DNA of 64,000 nucleotides, taken from the NCBI GenBank assembly GCA_025024175.1, contig QCXZ01000064.1, forward strand, positions 44,289,325-44,353,324, written 5' to 3'. Made by a program: the position numbers and the translations under genes. This document shows, one piece after another, positions 1 through 12,065 of this stretch; the stretch's first letter is position 1; each line of letters starts with the position of its first letter. Origin of the DNA: Rhyzopertha dominica. Lineage: Eukaryota; Arthropoda; Insecta; Coleoptera; Bostrichidae. The notes beneath the pieces are model-generated. The model was not told the origin of the DNA. It did not search any database and saw only the letters and a program-made list of their open reading frames with translations.

Positions 1-504
1 CAATGTACTAACATGAAAAAACAGTCGTGGTTATACAACACTACACTGTGTTACGATAATTTCTATGAACCACATTAAATGCTTAATGGCTTATTTACAT
101 GATTATTTTGCTTTTTAGTTGTATTATCTTGTTTCATTTTTATCTTGCACAAATAGAGACTAATTTGCTATTTAATTACTTTCAAGTGCGATACTTTTTC
201 GATACTACCTGAAACACTATCAGTAAGATGGTCGCGGTACTTTACAAGTTATCATTAAATATAAAACTGCTGTACTACTTCCCAAATTAATGTTCTTGTT
301 GTCAGAAAACAAAATATTCTCATCAGAAAGGCTGCTATGGTCTGCGAGATCTAGTCAAGTTTTAAGTTTTTATAAAATCGTATCGTTAAATAGTGGACTC
401 GTATTTTGGTATCTAATAAAATCTTATGGCACTTCCAGATTAAGTATATATGCAAGTATGAATTTTTTTTTGGAATTTGCGAAAATATCGAAAAATAATT
501 TTTG

Positions 505-580
505 CTTTGACCGGGATTCTAACCCGACCTGGAGTAGGTTTATGCCCTAACACGCTACTGTTGCATCATCAGAGGCTTCT
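505..580 (-). repeat. tRNA-like (SINE-type) promoter remnant
   Basis: On the - strand an A-box-like stretch (GTAGCGTGTTAGGGCA) is followed about 25 bases later by a B-box-like stretch (GGGTTAGAATCCCGG). This spacing is that of a tRNA-derived internal Pol III promoter. The corresponding place in repeat copy B (40845-40960) is broken by a palindromic insert. A SINE head is the likeliest reading; a functional tRNA is not supported because no clean cloverleaf is visible. Confidence 0.4.
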
Positions 581-2226
581 TAGCCAAGCCGACACGACAC
601 ACACGACGACAGCACCAAAACCAAATGTTATTTTATTATCTGGATCGAATGTAAACTCAATTTTAAATGGAATATCAGCCATATATGGGTCACTGAAGGA
701 AATGAACAAATCGACTTTTTGCTTCAACAAAAATATATCAACGCAATTCATTAATTACATTTCTGTTGGGCTAAACAAAAGAAGACATAATTTATTACGA
801 TCGACTACATTTTCTGCTGCAGGAAAAACTGGTGTTCAATAAAAAAATACTACGCACAAAACAAAGTAATATTTATTGTTTGGACAAAACACGAACAGTA
901 ACAAAGATAAGCCAAGACAAAAATTACCCAGGTTTGGTCACAGCGTGGGTACGTATTGTTTTGTAGTAAATGGTACTTTGTTGAATCCCACTTTTATGGC
1001 AAAAGGAACGTTACTATTGAAAATTATACCTTTGCTATTCTGTGCAATGCTGAAAGCAAGTATAGAATTAAACTCTGTTTGGGTTCCTACAGCACGAGAC
1101 AAGTGAGGAATGATTGAGTTATTGGTTAAAATACCAAATGTATGTTTTATGGATCGGGAAGTAAAAATTAAATCTTTTGTTGGAAATGATGCATAAACAA
1201 AACATAGCATTTATTTGGTGCTTCACGAGTTTCTTTAAATTTTGCGCAACAAATTTTATTACATGCAAAAATAGGAGTCCAATAATGTTCAGCAGCTCAA
1301 CATTGTGATCCACTTAAATTTGTGTATGTAAGTTTGTTTCTCTTCATTTTATTCCACAAAATGAGTGTGTAATGAAAAAGTGTATCGTAAGTTAGTAAAG
1401 ATTATAAAATTCACTATGTACTTATTTTATTGATAATTTATTTATTTATGGTAATCTCTTCACATCTTTCTGTTTTCAACCAAACCCATTTTTTTAGTAT
1501 TTAGGTATCCGTCGAAATAGTATGTTATTAATTTGGTGTAAGTATATGAGTTTAACTACTTAATTTTCCATTTAAACGCAGACGATAGAAAAAATATAGG
1601 TAACAGTTTCCTATAGATGATAGGTAATAGCTTTTATGGACCTCAACTGATTACTAAATTAGATAAATTAAAGCTTACCAGAGAAAGGTTAATTAATTGA
1701 TTATGACAAAGTATGGCTTTTTATGATACACAAATGAATACTTAAAGCATTTGTTTGTTTAACTGAAAAGAGTTTCATTATGTTGAAACTCATAGCAGGA
1801 AAGTCCAAAATTAGATTTTGTTAAACGTTGTTTCATAATGAAGCTTTAGAAATTGTTACCTTAGTATTTATATATTGTCAAGTGTAACGCAAACCTTAGT
1901 TGCATTTACCGAAATATCTGCTCATGTTGACCAAAAACAATATCGAAAGAATAAAACGAAATTTTAAGTATCCTTATAATTTAAATAAGTGACTGCAATG
2001 ATACAGATCTAAATGATTCATTGGAAGGTTCGTGTAGTTTACCATCGTATCTAGCAATTTAACATCAGTACACAATTACATCAAATTGTCCCAATTAATC
2101 TTTCAGAGAAGATTGTTCTTTCCTGCAGTAGCTATATTTAAATAATTAAGGAGGGTAGATGATAGCAAATGATTACTTATTTATTTGTTTATAACGCACA
2201 TTACTAGAATATTGTATACATAAGAC

Positions 2227-2400
2227 ACTTACCTCATACCCCATTAATATCACCAGCACGTGCGCCCCGAGTCCAGCACATGGATGAACTGGTTTCGAAG
2301 AAGCCTCTGCCGGACTTCTTCTTCTGGTCAGGCGAGGAACACGACTGCTAATAGTTCACATGTCACGCACTTAGCACCGGGATATTGCACCTCAGTTCAT
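2227..2400 (-). other. GC-rich exon-like island with a consensus splice donor
   Basis: A GC-rich patch sits in AT-rich surroundings. On the - strand it is open in one frame until a consensus donor (GTAAGT at 2232-2227). On the + strand a 23-codon frame begins at ATG 2280 and stops at 2349-2351. Repeat copy B lacks the whole stretch. I do not recognise the product on either strand. It may be a captured or orphaned exon. Confidence 0.3.
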
Positions 2401-3107
2401 CACGTAACCGAATTTTAATTGTTTCGATTCCGTTAGGTTTTGAAATCTAAATGACAGTTAATACTCAGAATGTACACAAGTATTTACCAAAATTTTTGGT
2501 GTTCCAGTATTCGTGCAACCTATTATTACTAGTACACGAAAAGGTCGCTTTAACACTAGAAAAGAAAAGAATATTCTCGTCCATTGGTATCTTCACATTT
2601 ACCCAAAAACGGTAGAGAGTACGGATGTCCTTGAAAAATGAATACAAATAAACCAAATTTTGTAATAGAACCCATTAATTTTATATAGGGTTTCTATAAA
2701 TGATTCATACAACGCGGGCGGCGTTGATATCTGAATTTTACAGTCACAAAACTGATAGCTTTATAAAGATTTTCTAACAATTTACGGTTCTATTTTTCTT
2801 TAAAAGATCAGAAATAGCAATAATTATTGCTGTAATAGGCTTGTGGTAACGTCTATAGTCTACACCCTTGCATTGTGGAAGCTTTGTGTTGTGCAGCTAA
2901 CGTTACTAACGTCAGTCCATCATAGTATAGGTACAGTTATTTAACACTTAACAGACTTACTGTAGCCACAATCTCACAAATACGATACATAACCTAAAAG
3001 TTATACGAATCCGTGTCAACCCACAACTCCGAAATGTGCACGCGTTTTTTATTATTAAAATAGGTACGTATATCAAATAATTCCAACAATCGACAGACGA
3101 CAAGTAT

Positions 3108-4200
3108 GTATATGTTACCGGCCGAACCCGATTTCAGGACAAACCAGTTTTGCCTAGGCTAAACTAGTTCTTCCTATACGCGATAGGATTAACTAGTATA
3201 GCCTAGTCCAAACTGATTTGTTCTAAGCCCGATAGGACGGACTAGTTTAGGCTAGGCCAAACTAGTTGATCCTAATATCAATACGCACACTCTAGGATAA
3301 ACTGGTATAGCCTAGTCAAAACATATAGATATCTAAAAGTCAAAATAAATAGATGAACTAAATAAAATACTTCGTGTTTAGAAAAAGTAATACAAACAAT
3401 CACCCTATAACAAATAATACTGTTTTTTAAAGAAGCAATAATCATACGAGTATTATGTTAATTATTAAAATTGTTATTTATTTTTACATGGTTTGCTTTG
3501 GTGGCACTTAGAATGGCAGAGCATCATTGCCTTCTTGCACTGGCATCTGTTTGTGGAACAGTTCTTGTTGCAGCTGCATCTTACAAAACCTTGGCCTCAT
3601 CCAACTGAATGTTTCGTAGCTGCAGTCCTCAACGATATTTCAGAGTCTTGGTTTACATCTGCTACCTCTAAAAAATTTTGACTGCAAATGGCGAAATGTC
3701 GACTTGTCGTAGGTTCATTCATATTGAAAAAGAAGATAACTTTATAATGTAGCGTAATACTTAAACTTTTAGTTTAAAACTACAGTCATTAACTAAATAC
3801 GTTATTAGGCGCGGGGCACTCGGGGCGTATACGTTATGCACAGCTAGCAACTAGACGCTAAATGCGTTTAAAACAATGCGACAAATGACGAGCGAGGAGC
3901 AGCGCGGGACGTTCGGAGCATTCCCGCATGAACATGTCCTAACATGTTTGCTCAGTTACTTTCCGACCCCGCTACATTCGTTTATTGTTTAGACTAGGCC
4001 ATACCAGTTTATCCTAAAGTGTGCGTATTGATATTAGGATCAACTAGTTTTGCCTAGCCTAAACTGGTCCGTCCTATCGGGCTTAGGACAAATCAGTTTG
4101 GACTAGGCTATACTAGTTAATCCTATCGCGTATAGGAAGAACTAGTTGAGCCTAGGCAAAACTAGTTTGTCCTGAAATCGGGTTTGGCCGGTAACATATA
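3108..4200 (-). mobile_element. Ginger/KRBA2-like DNA transposon remnant with about 212-bp TIRs
   Basis: The arms at about 3114-3325 and 3985-4197 are inverted copies of each other with roughly 95% identity by eye, starting TATGTTACCGGCC and carrying internal repeats of ACTAGT/CCTAG-rich units. The middle keeps the end of a transposase-like gene on the - strand. The element lies inside a MITE; comparison with the uninterrupted MITE at 60575-60953 places the join near ACAAG/AAGCAA, with CAAG and CAAA as a possible 4-bp duplication. Ginger assignment rests on the Cys-rich tail described in the next entry. Confidence 0.65.
3474..3700 (-). pseudogene. C-terminal fragment of a KRBA2/Ginger-type integrase protein
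   Basis: Read on the - strand, the frame runs through VADVNQDSEISLRTAA, hits one in-frame TGA, then continues GQGFVRCSCNKNC and a Cys-rich run (RCQCKK, CHSKCHQS) to TAA at 3476-3474. This CxC...C...CxCKK...CxSxCH pattern after a GQGF motif is the characteristic tail of KRAB-A-domain-containing-protein-2-like (Ginger integrase) proteins found in insect transposons. The catalytic integrase core is missing, so the copy is non-autonomous. Confidence 0.65.
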
Positions 4201-4306
4201 CATCAAAGCAATTGTTGTGTTCACCTTTCTGAGAGGCGTCAAATTGATTTAATAGATAATTTCCATAAGCACTCTGGATGGATGAATCATTTATAGAAAC
4301 CCTGTA

Positions 4307-5355
4307 TAAGAAAACAATATGTACTAACCCAAATCTAAAAGCTTGATAAATACAAGTAAATCTGTTATGTAACGTGACCATTATTCCAAACCATGCAGAT
4401 GTGTGTTTTAAGCGAATGTAAAAGAAAATACCAGGCAACATCGGCCTAGGGTAAGGGGAAAGAATTGTAAAAGAAATGGGACAGCCGCATATAGTCATAT
4501 GCTTATCACAAGGGTAGTATATGTATTGGCCATTACTGTAACTGTGGAGCCCCAATGAGCGTGGGGCTAATTAGTAGCCCGTGGGTGGCGGCAGTGGCCG
4601 CTAGTATTTCAAACCAAATATCATTATATTGTTTTGCTATTGTTTAAAAAATTAAATACTTCTACAATGGGCAGTTATTGAAGATCACAAATTGCGGCAC
4701 AAGCCCTGGTCCGAAATGTAGGGTCAGGGAATATGCAGGGCGGTACTATGTTGGGCAGAGAACGATTGCACCGAGCGATAACTGTAACTTTTAGGATAAT
4801 TTTTGCAATCTTGTTCATTGTTCCTCAGGTAATGTGGATCTGTAAACTTTTATAATAGTATAGAAGAGATGTGAGTGGCATATTCTGCGATATATTTGGG
4901 TGATAGTAGTCAGAGATGAAGTACCTAACAGAATTTTGTAAACTTGTATCAAATCAGTTTAACTTAAATACCTAGCGACTATTACATCATTGAGAAGATA
5001 CTGCTGCATTGGAAGATGTTTAGCCCTATAGGGGGGTAATGAATCTGAAGAAGGAGGAACGTCATCATGCCCTCATCAGAAGAGGATGCCCATTAAAGAA
5101 GCAAGTGACAGTAGGGAGACCTGGCAACAGGGTACACTTTTAGAGATTAGTTTAGGATTGTATGCATAAGGGGACAACTGTAGAACTAGTAAGATGTCGA
5201 CGTTTTACTTCCAGTTCACACCAACCTAAAATACAACAGTGACCTGCTACAGTTACCCTATACATACTTTTGTACAAATTGTTTTACAAAGGGGCGCTTT
5301 AATAGAATCGACAAAAGTTTGCGTAAGCAAATAAAGGTAAGTAATATGTTTATAA
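4307..5355. other. No recognisable gene
   Basis: This is unique-looking sequence between the MITE and the Sola-like element. A 137-codon open frame on the - strand (4142-4555) runs across the MITE end and one TIR, and is therefore not a gene. Nothing else coding was recognised. Confidence 0.5.
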
Positions 5356-5768
5356 TTGAAGACACGAGTGGATGTAGGTGTTATGTTACATTTTTTCTGA
5401 AAATCCATATTTGCCATGGATGAAGGTGTTAAGCCTCGACACCATCAAAAACGTGTAATATTAAACATAGGGTAGGTTTTAGCCGTTGATGAAGGTGTTA
5501 TGTTACAAAACTTTTCGTTTTAAAATGGAAGTAGGTGTTATGTGCCGTTAACACCTTCTTCAATAACAATCCAAAAGATTTTGATGTTAGCAATACGGAA
5601 GAAAGCGTTATGTACTGAACATAACACCTTCATCCGCGTCAACGTCAATTTAATAATGAAGTTGTCACATGGTTAGCTCTGAGTTGCTAGTTGTTTGGTC
5701 GGTCGGCAGAACAAACCTTATGATTTTTATCTTATTTATTGTAAACTAATCACGTAAGCTGGTACGAA

Positions 5769-5896
5769 ATGGGCTCTAGGGGGAAGAAAATGATAAGTTT
5801 AGTGGCGAATCAATTAAATTATACAGAACCTAACCATTCTGAAGAAGTGCCTTTATATCATAACCTCAAACCATTGGCTTTGGAAATCTCAAATAA

Positions 5897-5970
<74 letters not shown>

Positions 5971-8152
5971 TATTAAAATTTACAGCAGTGTAATTTTTAA
6001 TATTTGGATTACGTTTTACTATTTAAAGCGGTTACGAGTACCTACATAAATGTACTTATGTCTAAATTTACAATTATTTTATAACATTGCAAGAGTCCCG
6101 TGCAATATCATTCTCATTGTTACAGACAACCAAACATCGTCAAATAGTGTGGCATCAAGCTGGCGTAATAAGAATACTTCTTCGTCAGAAGAGAACTTTG
6201 TAAGCAATGATGAGGACGATCCGGATTATGTTCAAGATGAGGATGATCTAAGTAATTCTTCAGAAATTCATCCTCAAACCCAATTAGGTGATGCTGCAAC
6301 TTCTTGTACATTGTTACCAGCTGAAGTTGTGAATGAGTTTACTATTACAAATGTGGAAGATGTTGAAGAGAGAACTATTCACACTTTTCAAATTGCTCAA
6401 AATACAGAAAATACTATTGGAGAGAAAACTGTTCAAAATCTTCAACCAGGTAGTAAAAAACGAAAACAATTTCGTTCTGAAGAAAAGACCTCAAGAAAAC
6501 GAAAACGCATACCAGAAACGTGAAAAAAAAATGCAGCAGCCTTGGCAAGAGATAGAGGTGAGGAGTATGTATCCTACAAAAATACAGTTGTTCCAGCAAA
6601 GAAACCTAAAGAAGGGGTTCTATGTCGGGAAAAATGCAGACTTCAATGTGGATCGTGTTTTAATGAAAAAGATAGAGCAGCATGTCTAGAACAATTTAAC
6701 AAAATTGATGTTAATGCAAAAAACGCTTTGCTCCTTAAGAGTATTATTAAAAAACCTGTAGTAAGAGTGCGGAAAGGTGCAAAGAAACATAAAAGTGCGT
6801 CATATTCGTATACTGTTACAAAAGATTCCATCACTGAACAAGTATGCAAGGAAGCTTTTTGTGCCTTGTATCAAATTGGTCGAAAAAAGTTTGATATTAT
6901 TAAAAGTCGAATACAGAGTGGTGTATCAGTTCCTCCTGTGGATCGCAGGGGACACCACTCCAACAGGCCTCATAAAATGGACGAAGAAGTTATTCATTAT
7001 TCTAGGAACAAAAATCCGTTTAAAAAATATCTTTCTCCCCTATTGAACCAGAGTAAAATGTATGAACTCTATATACACCAATGTAACCAACAAAACTTAC
7101 CAGAAAAGTTCAAGATAAAGAAGAGTTCATATTCAAAAGTTTTTTAAACACAGTTCAATTTATCTTTTGGGTACCCTAAAAGTGACACTTGTAGCTTGTG
7201 TGATGCTGGCAAGTCCAATGATGAACATGAGGAAAATTATCGTACAGCAACTGAACTTCAAAAAAGTGATAAAGCTAAAGTACGAGAGTCTCCCACCATG
7301 GCATTTATTACCATAGACTTGCAGCAGACGATGCCCCTTCCAAAGTTAACCACGTCGAAAGCCTTTTATTTAAGGCAAATGTGGTTCTATAACTTTGGTG
7401 TCCATATAATAATTGCCAAAAACGTGGAACGGACAACATTTTGTACATGGACAGAAGATATGGCTGGTCGCGGAAGTTCTGAAATTTGCAGTTGTCTACT
7501 TCGATGTATTGAAGTTGATGATGAACTCAGAGAAAAGGACCACCTAATTGTTTGGTCTGATTCGTGTGGTGGGCAAAATAAAAACTTTTCAATAATTTGC
7601 CTTTATCAATACTTAATACTAAAAGGTTATTTCCGCACAATTGATCATAAGTTTCCAGAAGTAGGGCACACATATTTAGATTCCGACAGGGATTTCGGTA
7701 GAATCGAGAAGGTTCTACGCAAACATGACACCATATTGGTGCCGGACCAATACAGGGAAATAATTGCAAAGAGCCATAAGAAAAATCTAGTGGTGAACAT
7801 GGATCAACATTTCCGAAAAATAGACAATATTGCTAAAGACTTTAGACTGTATAACAGAAAAAAAGACGAACTTAATGAAAATGTAAGATTTAGAGACGGA
7901 ATTAAATGGATTAGGGTGGAAGAATATGGTTCTTATCTCTACAAAGAATCATATGATGAAATGATGCCCTTTAGAAAAGTTAATATACTTAAACAAAAAT
8001 CCATTACGCAACCACCTGCCCCAATCCAACTTGAAAGATTTACAGAAAAATATGGCACCATAGCTGATAAGAAAAAGGCAAACCTCATTGAACAAATGCC
8101 GTTTATAAAAGAAGAATATCGTTATTTCTATGAAAACATTGTAAATAATTAG
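5769..8152 (+). pseudogene. Sola-like transposase, two exons, two premature stops
   Basis: Exon 1 (5769-5898) starts MGSRGKKMISL and ends AAAG before GT. Exon 2 starts at 6126 after TTACAG. The split codon (G + AC) keeps frame, and the acidic N-terminus continues. The frame is then open to TAA at 8150-8152 except for TGA at 6521-6523 (before KKNAAALARDRGEEYV) and TAA at 7145-7147 (before TQFNLSFGYPKSDTCSLC). Landmarks are a basic KRKR patch, CREKCRLQCGSC, then MAFITIDLQQT, WSDSCGGQNKN and FPEVGHTYLDSDRDFGRIE, which supply candidate acidic catalytic residues. Such GGQNKN/GHxxxxxDRxFGRIE proteins are a repeated transposase family in insects. Single-base changes would explain both stops; the copy is inactive. 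Confidence 0.7.
5899..5968. repeat. (GT)35 microsatellite at a splice donor
   Basis: An uninterrupted GT dinucleotide run begins exactly at the inferred donor of the Sola-like gene, so the donor GT is the first repeat unit. Open frames reading VCVCVC through it are artefacts. Confidence 0.95.
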
Positions 8153-8184
8153 TATTTTATTAACACTTAGTACATATTATATAT

Positions 8185-8190
8185 AATAAA
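8185..8190 (+). terminator. Poly(A) signal of the Sola-like gene
   Basis: AATAAA lies 33 bases after the transposase stop codon, inside the element. Confidence 0.6.
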
Positions 8191-8950
8191 GGCATTTCTT
8201 TGAAAATCTGGGCCTTTTATTTTCTGACTGATCCGTATGGATGAAGTTGTTATGTAAAATGTTACGATAATTATTATTTTCAAAACATACTTTTAATTAA
8301 TTTGATACTGTTCACACATATTTTACAACTATTAGTTACCATTTAGTTTATTAATAATTATTATTTGCGTTACATTAAGAAAGTTCCAGACTTAAAACTT
8401 TAACCTCAATTTACTAAACTATTCAATTATGTAACATAACACCTTCATCTACTCATGTCTTCAATTAACCTGTGTTGTTTTATTATTTAGGAACGGAAAT
8501 TAAAAAAGTTGTATATAACATTTGAACCTGAAGGCAACTGCAACTCGTGAAATCAGTTTAATACAATGAACAAATCAACACCAATAAATAAAATGTGAAA
8601 TAGTGATGCTCATTATTTCATTGTACTATATATAATATGCATAAACAAAATGTAGTCCCTACTGTTGTAGGATTTGAAATTTCTTATAGCGATTAATCAT
8701 TTAGGTTTTATTTACAAAGTATTGGATTTTATTTTAAAACAGTTGATAATCAAATGGCCATAATGGTAACACCATGACTTAAGAAGCATCAAATGGAATA
8801 TGTAACTCTAATAAGATAATTTCGCCAAGAGGGGCGCTCAATAATTTACTTAGCTGAAACCTGGTACGATACCCACGATGTTAAAAAAAGATTATCGAAC
8901 GGCACAAACAATTATTAATTAAATACACCAGCATCGCGAGAGACAAGAAT

Positions 8951-9499
8951 TATAATTCTGCATGCTGGAGGTATAAATTGTTGGACACAATATGCCCTAC
9001 CTATATCAGCAAGAAAATACTGCCGTCAGCTTTGCTGATTATTATTAGGACATGAACGCGTCATTACTTGAAACATGGCTTACCAAACAACAACCATTTT
9101 TACCTGCAAATTTGATCATTATCATGGACAATGCAAAATACCATACACGACAGAATAGAAAACATANTACAACAAAAGATCTGTTTCGCTGATGAAATTG
9201 CAAGACAAAATGGGCACATAGTATTGAGCCTTCCGCCTTATGATTGTGTGTTCAATCCGATTGAATTAGTATGGAGCAACCTGAAAAGAGGCATTGGAAG
9301 AAATAATAAACATCTGAATCTCAGTGCTACTATAATAGATTTGGTAAAGGAGAAAATCTACCAGTAGTTATGGAAAAACTGAATCAAACACGTTAAAGAA
9401 GTGGAAGATTTTTATTTTTCTGCTAATATTCCCAGATTTATTATCAGCGAAGACATTGAAAGTGATACTGATAGTGATAACAGTGAAAGTGGTAAATAA
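8951..9499 (+). pseudogene. IS630/mariner-like DDE transposase remnant, copy A
   Basis: Broken frames recall ILHAGGIN, then MDNAKYHT (second acidic residue) and LPPYDCVFNPIELVWSNLKR (the E of the triad). This is the C-terminal signature of the insect-wide DDE endonuclease family with LPPYxCxxNPIE. Stops, frameshifts, a deletion and an N at 9167 disable it. It is shorter than copy B (44290-45005) between MDNAKYHT and the LPPYD block. Confidence 0.7.
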
Positions 9500-11160
9500 A
9501 TAAATGTGAAATAAAACTGTACTTATATTTTACTCACTTTACTTTACCGTTGCTAATGAAGCAATGGCAATTGGCATTAGAATCTTAAACTAACACTGAA
9601 ATTCATAACCTGACAATAAAATATAAATTTGGTCATTTAAATGAATTCTTCCATAAGACTGTGAGTTATAATGAAAATGAAATTGTTGTTACCTGTTCTT
9701 ACTCTAGCCTTGAACAAAAATTCATTTTTACTTAAGGGAAATAGTTGAATTTACATTATGTAGTGAAAGTAGAATGCAAACTCAAGATTTTGTGTCTAAT
9801 AGAAATAACAGAATGGCATACGTTTTTGGGCATGTGAACTGCGTTATGACTTGACAAATTTCGGGCTGTCAAAAATTATATGCATTACAGTTTAGCGTTT
9901 CTGAAAAAAACTTATACCAGATCATACATGTATTTCTTTGTGCAAAAGCAGTATTCCAAAACACAGTTTACAACACTTACCTACGTCAAAATTATCAACA
10001 CATATATAACTAAAGGTTACGTCTGTAAAATCGCAAGTTTCAGCTACAAACCATCGTTCCTGCTCATTTCGTCAGTTGGTATTGAAATAAAGGTTTTATT
10101 GCGTTTTCTATAATTAATTATACTTGAAAGGTATGGCACTGAAACTTTTTACTTTTTAATGTTACTCATTCGCAAAAAGCAAAATACCCGCTCTCATGCT
10201 TTTCTCTTCTCAGTTTAACCGTTATAAAGCATTTTTGCACAGTTTTAGAGGTGCAACTTGAATGTGTTATTTTTGTTAAATTTACTTTAAATTGGTAAAA
10301 CAAGATGTGACTTATTGCTCACAATCTCTCAAATAACACATGTGAATACATACAACTTAACTATTATTAACTCTGTCTTCTGCTTAAATGACCACACAAC
10401 TCGAACTGCATTTATACTCCTTTTATCAACTCCGCAGAAAACTTCGCGTTTATGTGCTCAAAAAATAAAGAATTTACAGTTACATGTACAAAAAGCATAT
10501 ATTCATATACAGCTTAAATACTTCATAAAGCCTTAAAAAAGAAAACTCAGTGAATCATTACTAGAGACAGTAGCTCACCCTTCTCGTTTTATCTAACTTC
10601 TAACAACTAATTTCATTACATACATATACAACAGTATAACAAAACTTATCGTGTTCTTCTTTCTTTCTTATCTAGAACTAAATTTTATATTTATGCTCTA
10701 CATGTTTATGTTCTTTAAGTATAAAAGCAAGTGCAAGTGTTGCGCGTTACCACACGACGTGCGCTATAAATATGCTTGTCGAACGCCAGAAACCATTTTT
10801 TTCAAACAAACCCTCCTAATGCAGAACGAATGGACACCTGTATTCGCAAATACATGCACCAACATTATTGGATAGATTTCTTAAAGGTGTCTTTAAAGAA
10901 TTAAATATTTTATTTGATTACAATATCCTATAATAATAAGTAATAAACTAAATGATAGTAGCACAGTCGGCTTATTTCACACAAATAAACAACTGATGTC
11001 CAATAACATCAGTGTCTGGATGAGATGAAATACTTATATAAAATTGTAAAATGACGTTAAAGTGTTCATGAAGCGCAAAGGAAAGCGGACTTGACACCTT
11101 GTTTACTATTGTTATCTGTACTTAACTTCCTTTATTTAAAGACCAGTACCAAAATACAAA
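9500..11160. other. Non-coding part of repeat copy A
   Basis: This AT-rich sequence is colinear with 45006-46610. Short open frames near 10315 and 10651 have counterparts in copy B but change by substitutions and indels typical of non-coding drift. No gene is supported. Confidence 0.6.
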
Positions 11161-11480
11161 ATGCTCTATATCCAATCACAACTAGTTCATTACACTACTA
11201 TTCAAAATTGGCTTGTTCTTCGTTTGCTTTACCGCTATTCAAATTAGACTTCTCGCCCGCCTGAGTTCACGGTCCCTTTTATACCGATCGACGAACGCTA
11301 TTATATGGAACCTGCTTTGACAACATTCGACCGATCTATAATGCTCGAACCAGGCCAGAACGACTAGAACATGACATTAGGCAACCACGCGAACGTCGTT
11401 CGTCGTCGGCATGGTTGTCTAATCTGCAGACGCTGATTTAACTACATCACAACGCTGTTATTGTTGTCAGTGATAAAACA
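11110..11480. repeat. Dispersed repeat, copy 1 of 3
   Basis: The block containing ACACTACTATTC, ACCGCTATTCAAAT, a TTTTATACCGATCGACGAA segment and CATTCGACCGATCT recurs at 46560-46890 (within repeat copy B) and at about 59610-59940 (in a Cep89 intron). The third copy is more diverged. TTTTATA followed by a GC-richer stretch resembles a promoter region of an LTR or transposon end, but no element boundaries were found. Confidence 0.6.
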
Positions 11481-12065
11481 TAGGAAACAAGTGTTTAACT
11501 ACTACTAACCAAAGAATATCAGTAAACAAGAATGGCCAGTGTTGATAAATTTTGTGGAATGAGTTACAGCGCCATCTGTGAATGTTGTATGTGAACTACA
11601 TTGATGAAACGACCAGCAGGTGTAGCCGATAAATCAGAAACTCCGAGTCATACAAATGTCATTTATTTTGACGTTTATTTCTTGTCTTAATTTTAAAACC
11701 TGGTATCTACTTTGCCCACTATTTTACAGGAAATTAAGAAAACAATCTTTTTCATTTATGTAAGCATGTCTAACTCAACTTTTTTATATTATGCTGACTT
11801 TGTACGCAATTGTGTACTACATAAAAAGTTAAGTCAGAAAGGTTTACTTTAAATAACAACTAATAGGGTTGTTTCTTCGTTTCGTGTAAAATAGTGGCAA
11901 AGGAAATGCGAGGTTTTAAAAAACTGCGAATTATTTGAATTGTCGTAAATGTAATTACCAGAAATAAGATTCCAAAACAATGTTTATCTTGCACCATTGT
12001 TTATTATTTATAGTGTGGGAACTACTCTTCTATTTAGTTTATTTTGCTCTGGCATTTAAAAGCAA

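Larger units (their letters stand above)
2686..4304 (-). mobile_element. TA-flanked MITE (Tc1/mariner-type ends), interrupted
   Basis: The ends form inverted repeats: TAGGGTTTCTATAAATGATT on the left and its complement, ending GAAACCCTG, on the right. TA lies directly outside each end. A second copy in the opposite orientation is at 60575-60953. The two share the GCGGGCGGCGTTGA and CACAACTCCGAAATGTG-like blocks. This copy is split by the Ginger-like element at about 3108-4200. TA target sites and CAGGG-type ends suit a Tc1/mariner-mobilised non-autonomous element. No transposase frame is present. Confidence 0.75.
5356..8464 (+). mobile_element. Sola-like DNA transposon, 3.1 kb
   Basis: Terminal inverted repeats run TTGAAGACACGAGTGGATG on the left and its near-complement on the right (8431-8464). 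The sequence outside is ATAA on the left and TTAA on the right, compatible with a decayed TTAA target duplication. The motif GGATGAAGGTGTTATGTTAC recurs in both orientations near the ends (about 5369, 5417, 5487, 5526, 5619, 8237, 8431), as expected of transposase binding sites. Inside is one spliced transposase gene with two stops. The family name is tentative. Confidence 0.7.

Noticed and set aside
5900..5993. VCVCVC-repeat peptide
   Set aside because: Translation of the (GT)n microsatellite, which lies in the inferred intron.
2679..8692. piggyBac origin for the TTAA-flanked 6-kb block
   Set aside because: The bases inside the TTAA sites are not inverted copies and no piggyBac transposase is present.
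10315..10875. Short frames shared by repeat copies A and B
   Set aside because: Similarity is explained by the duplication; differences include frame-changing indels and no codon-position bias is apparent.
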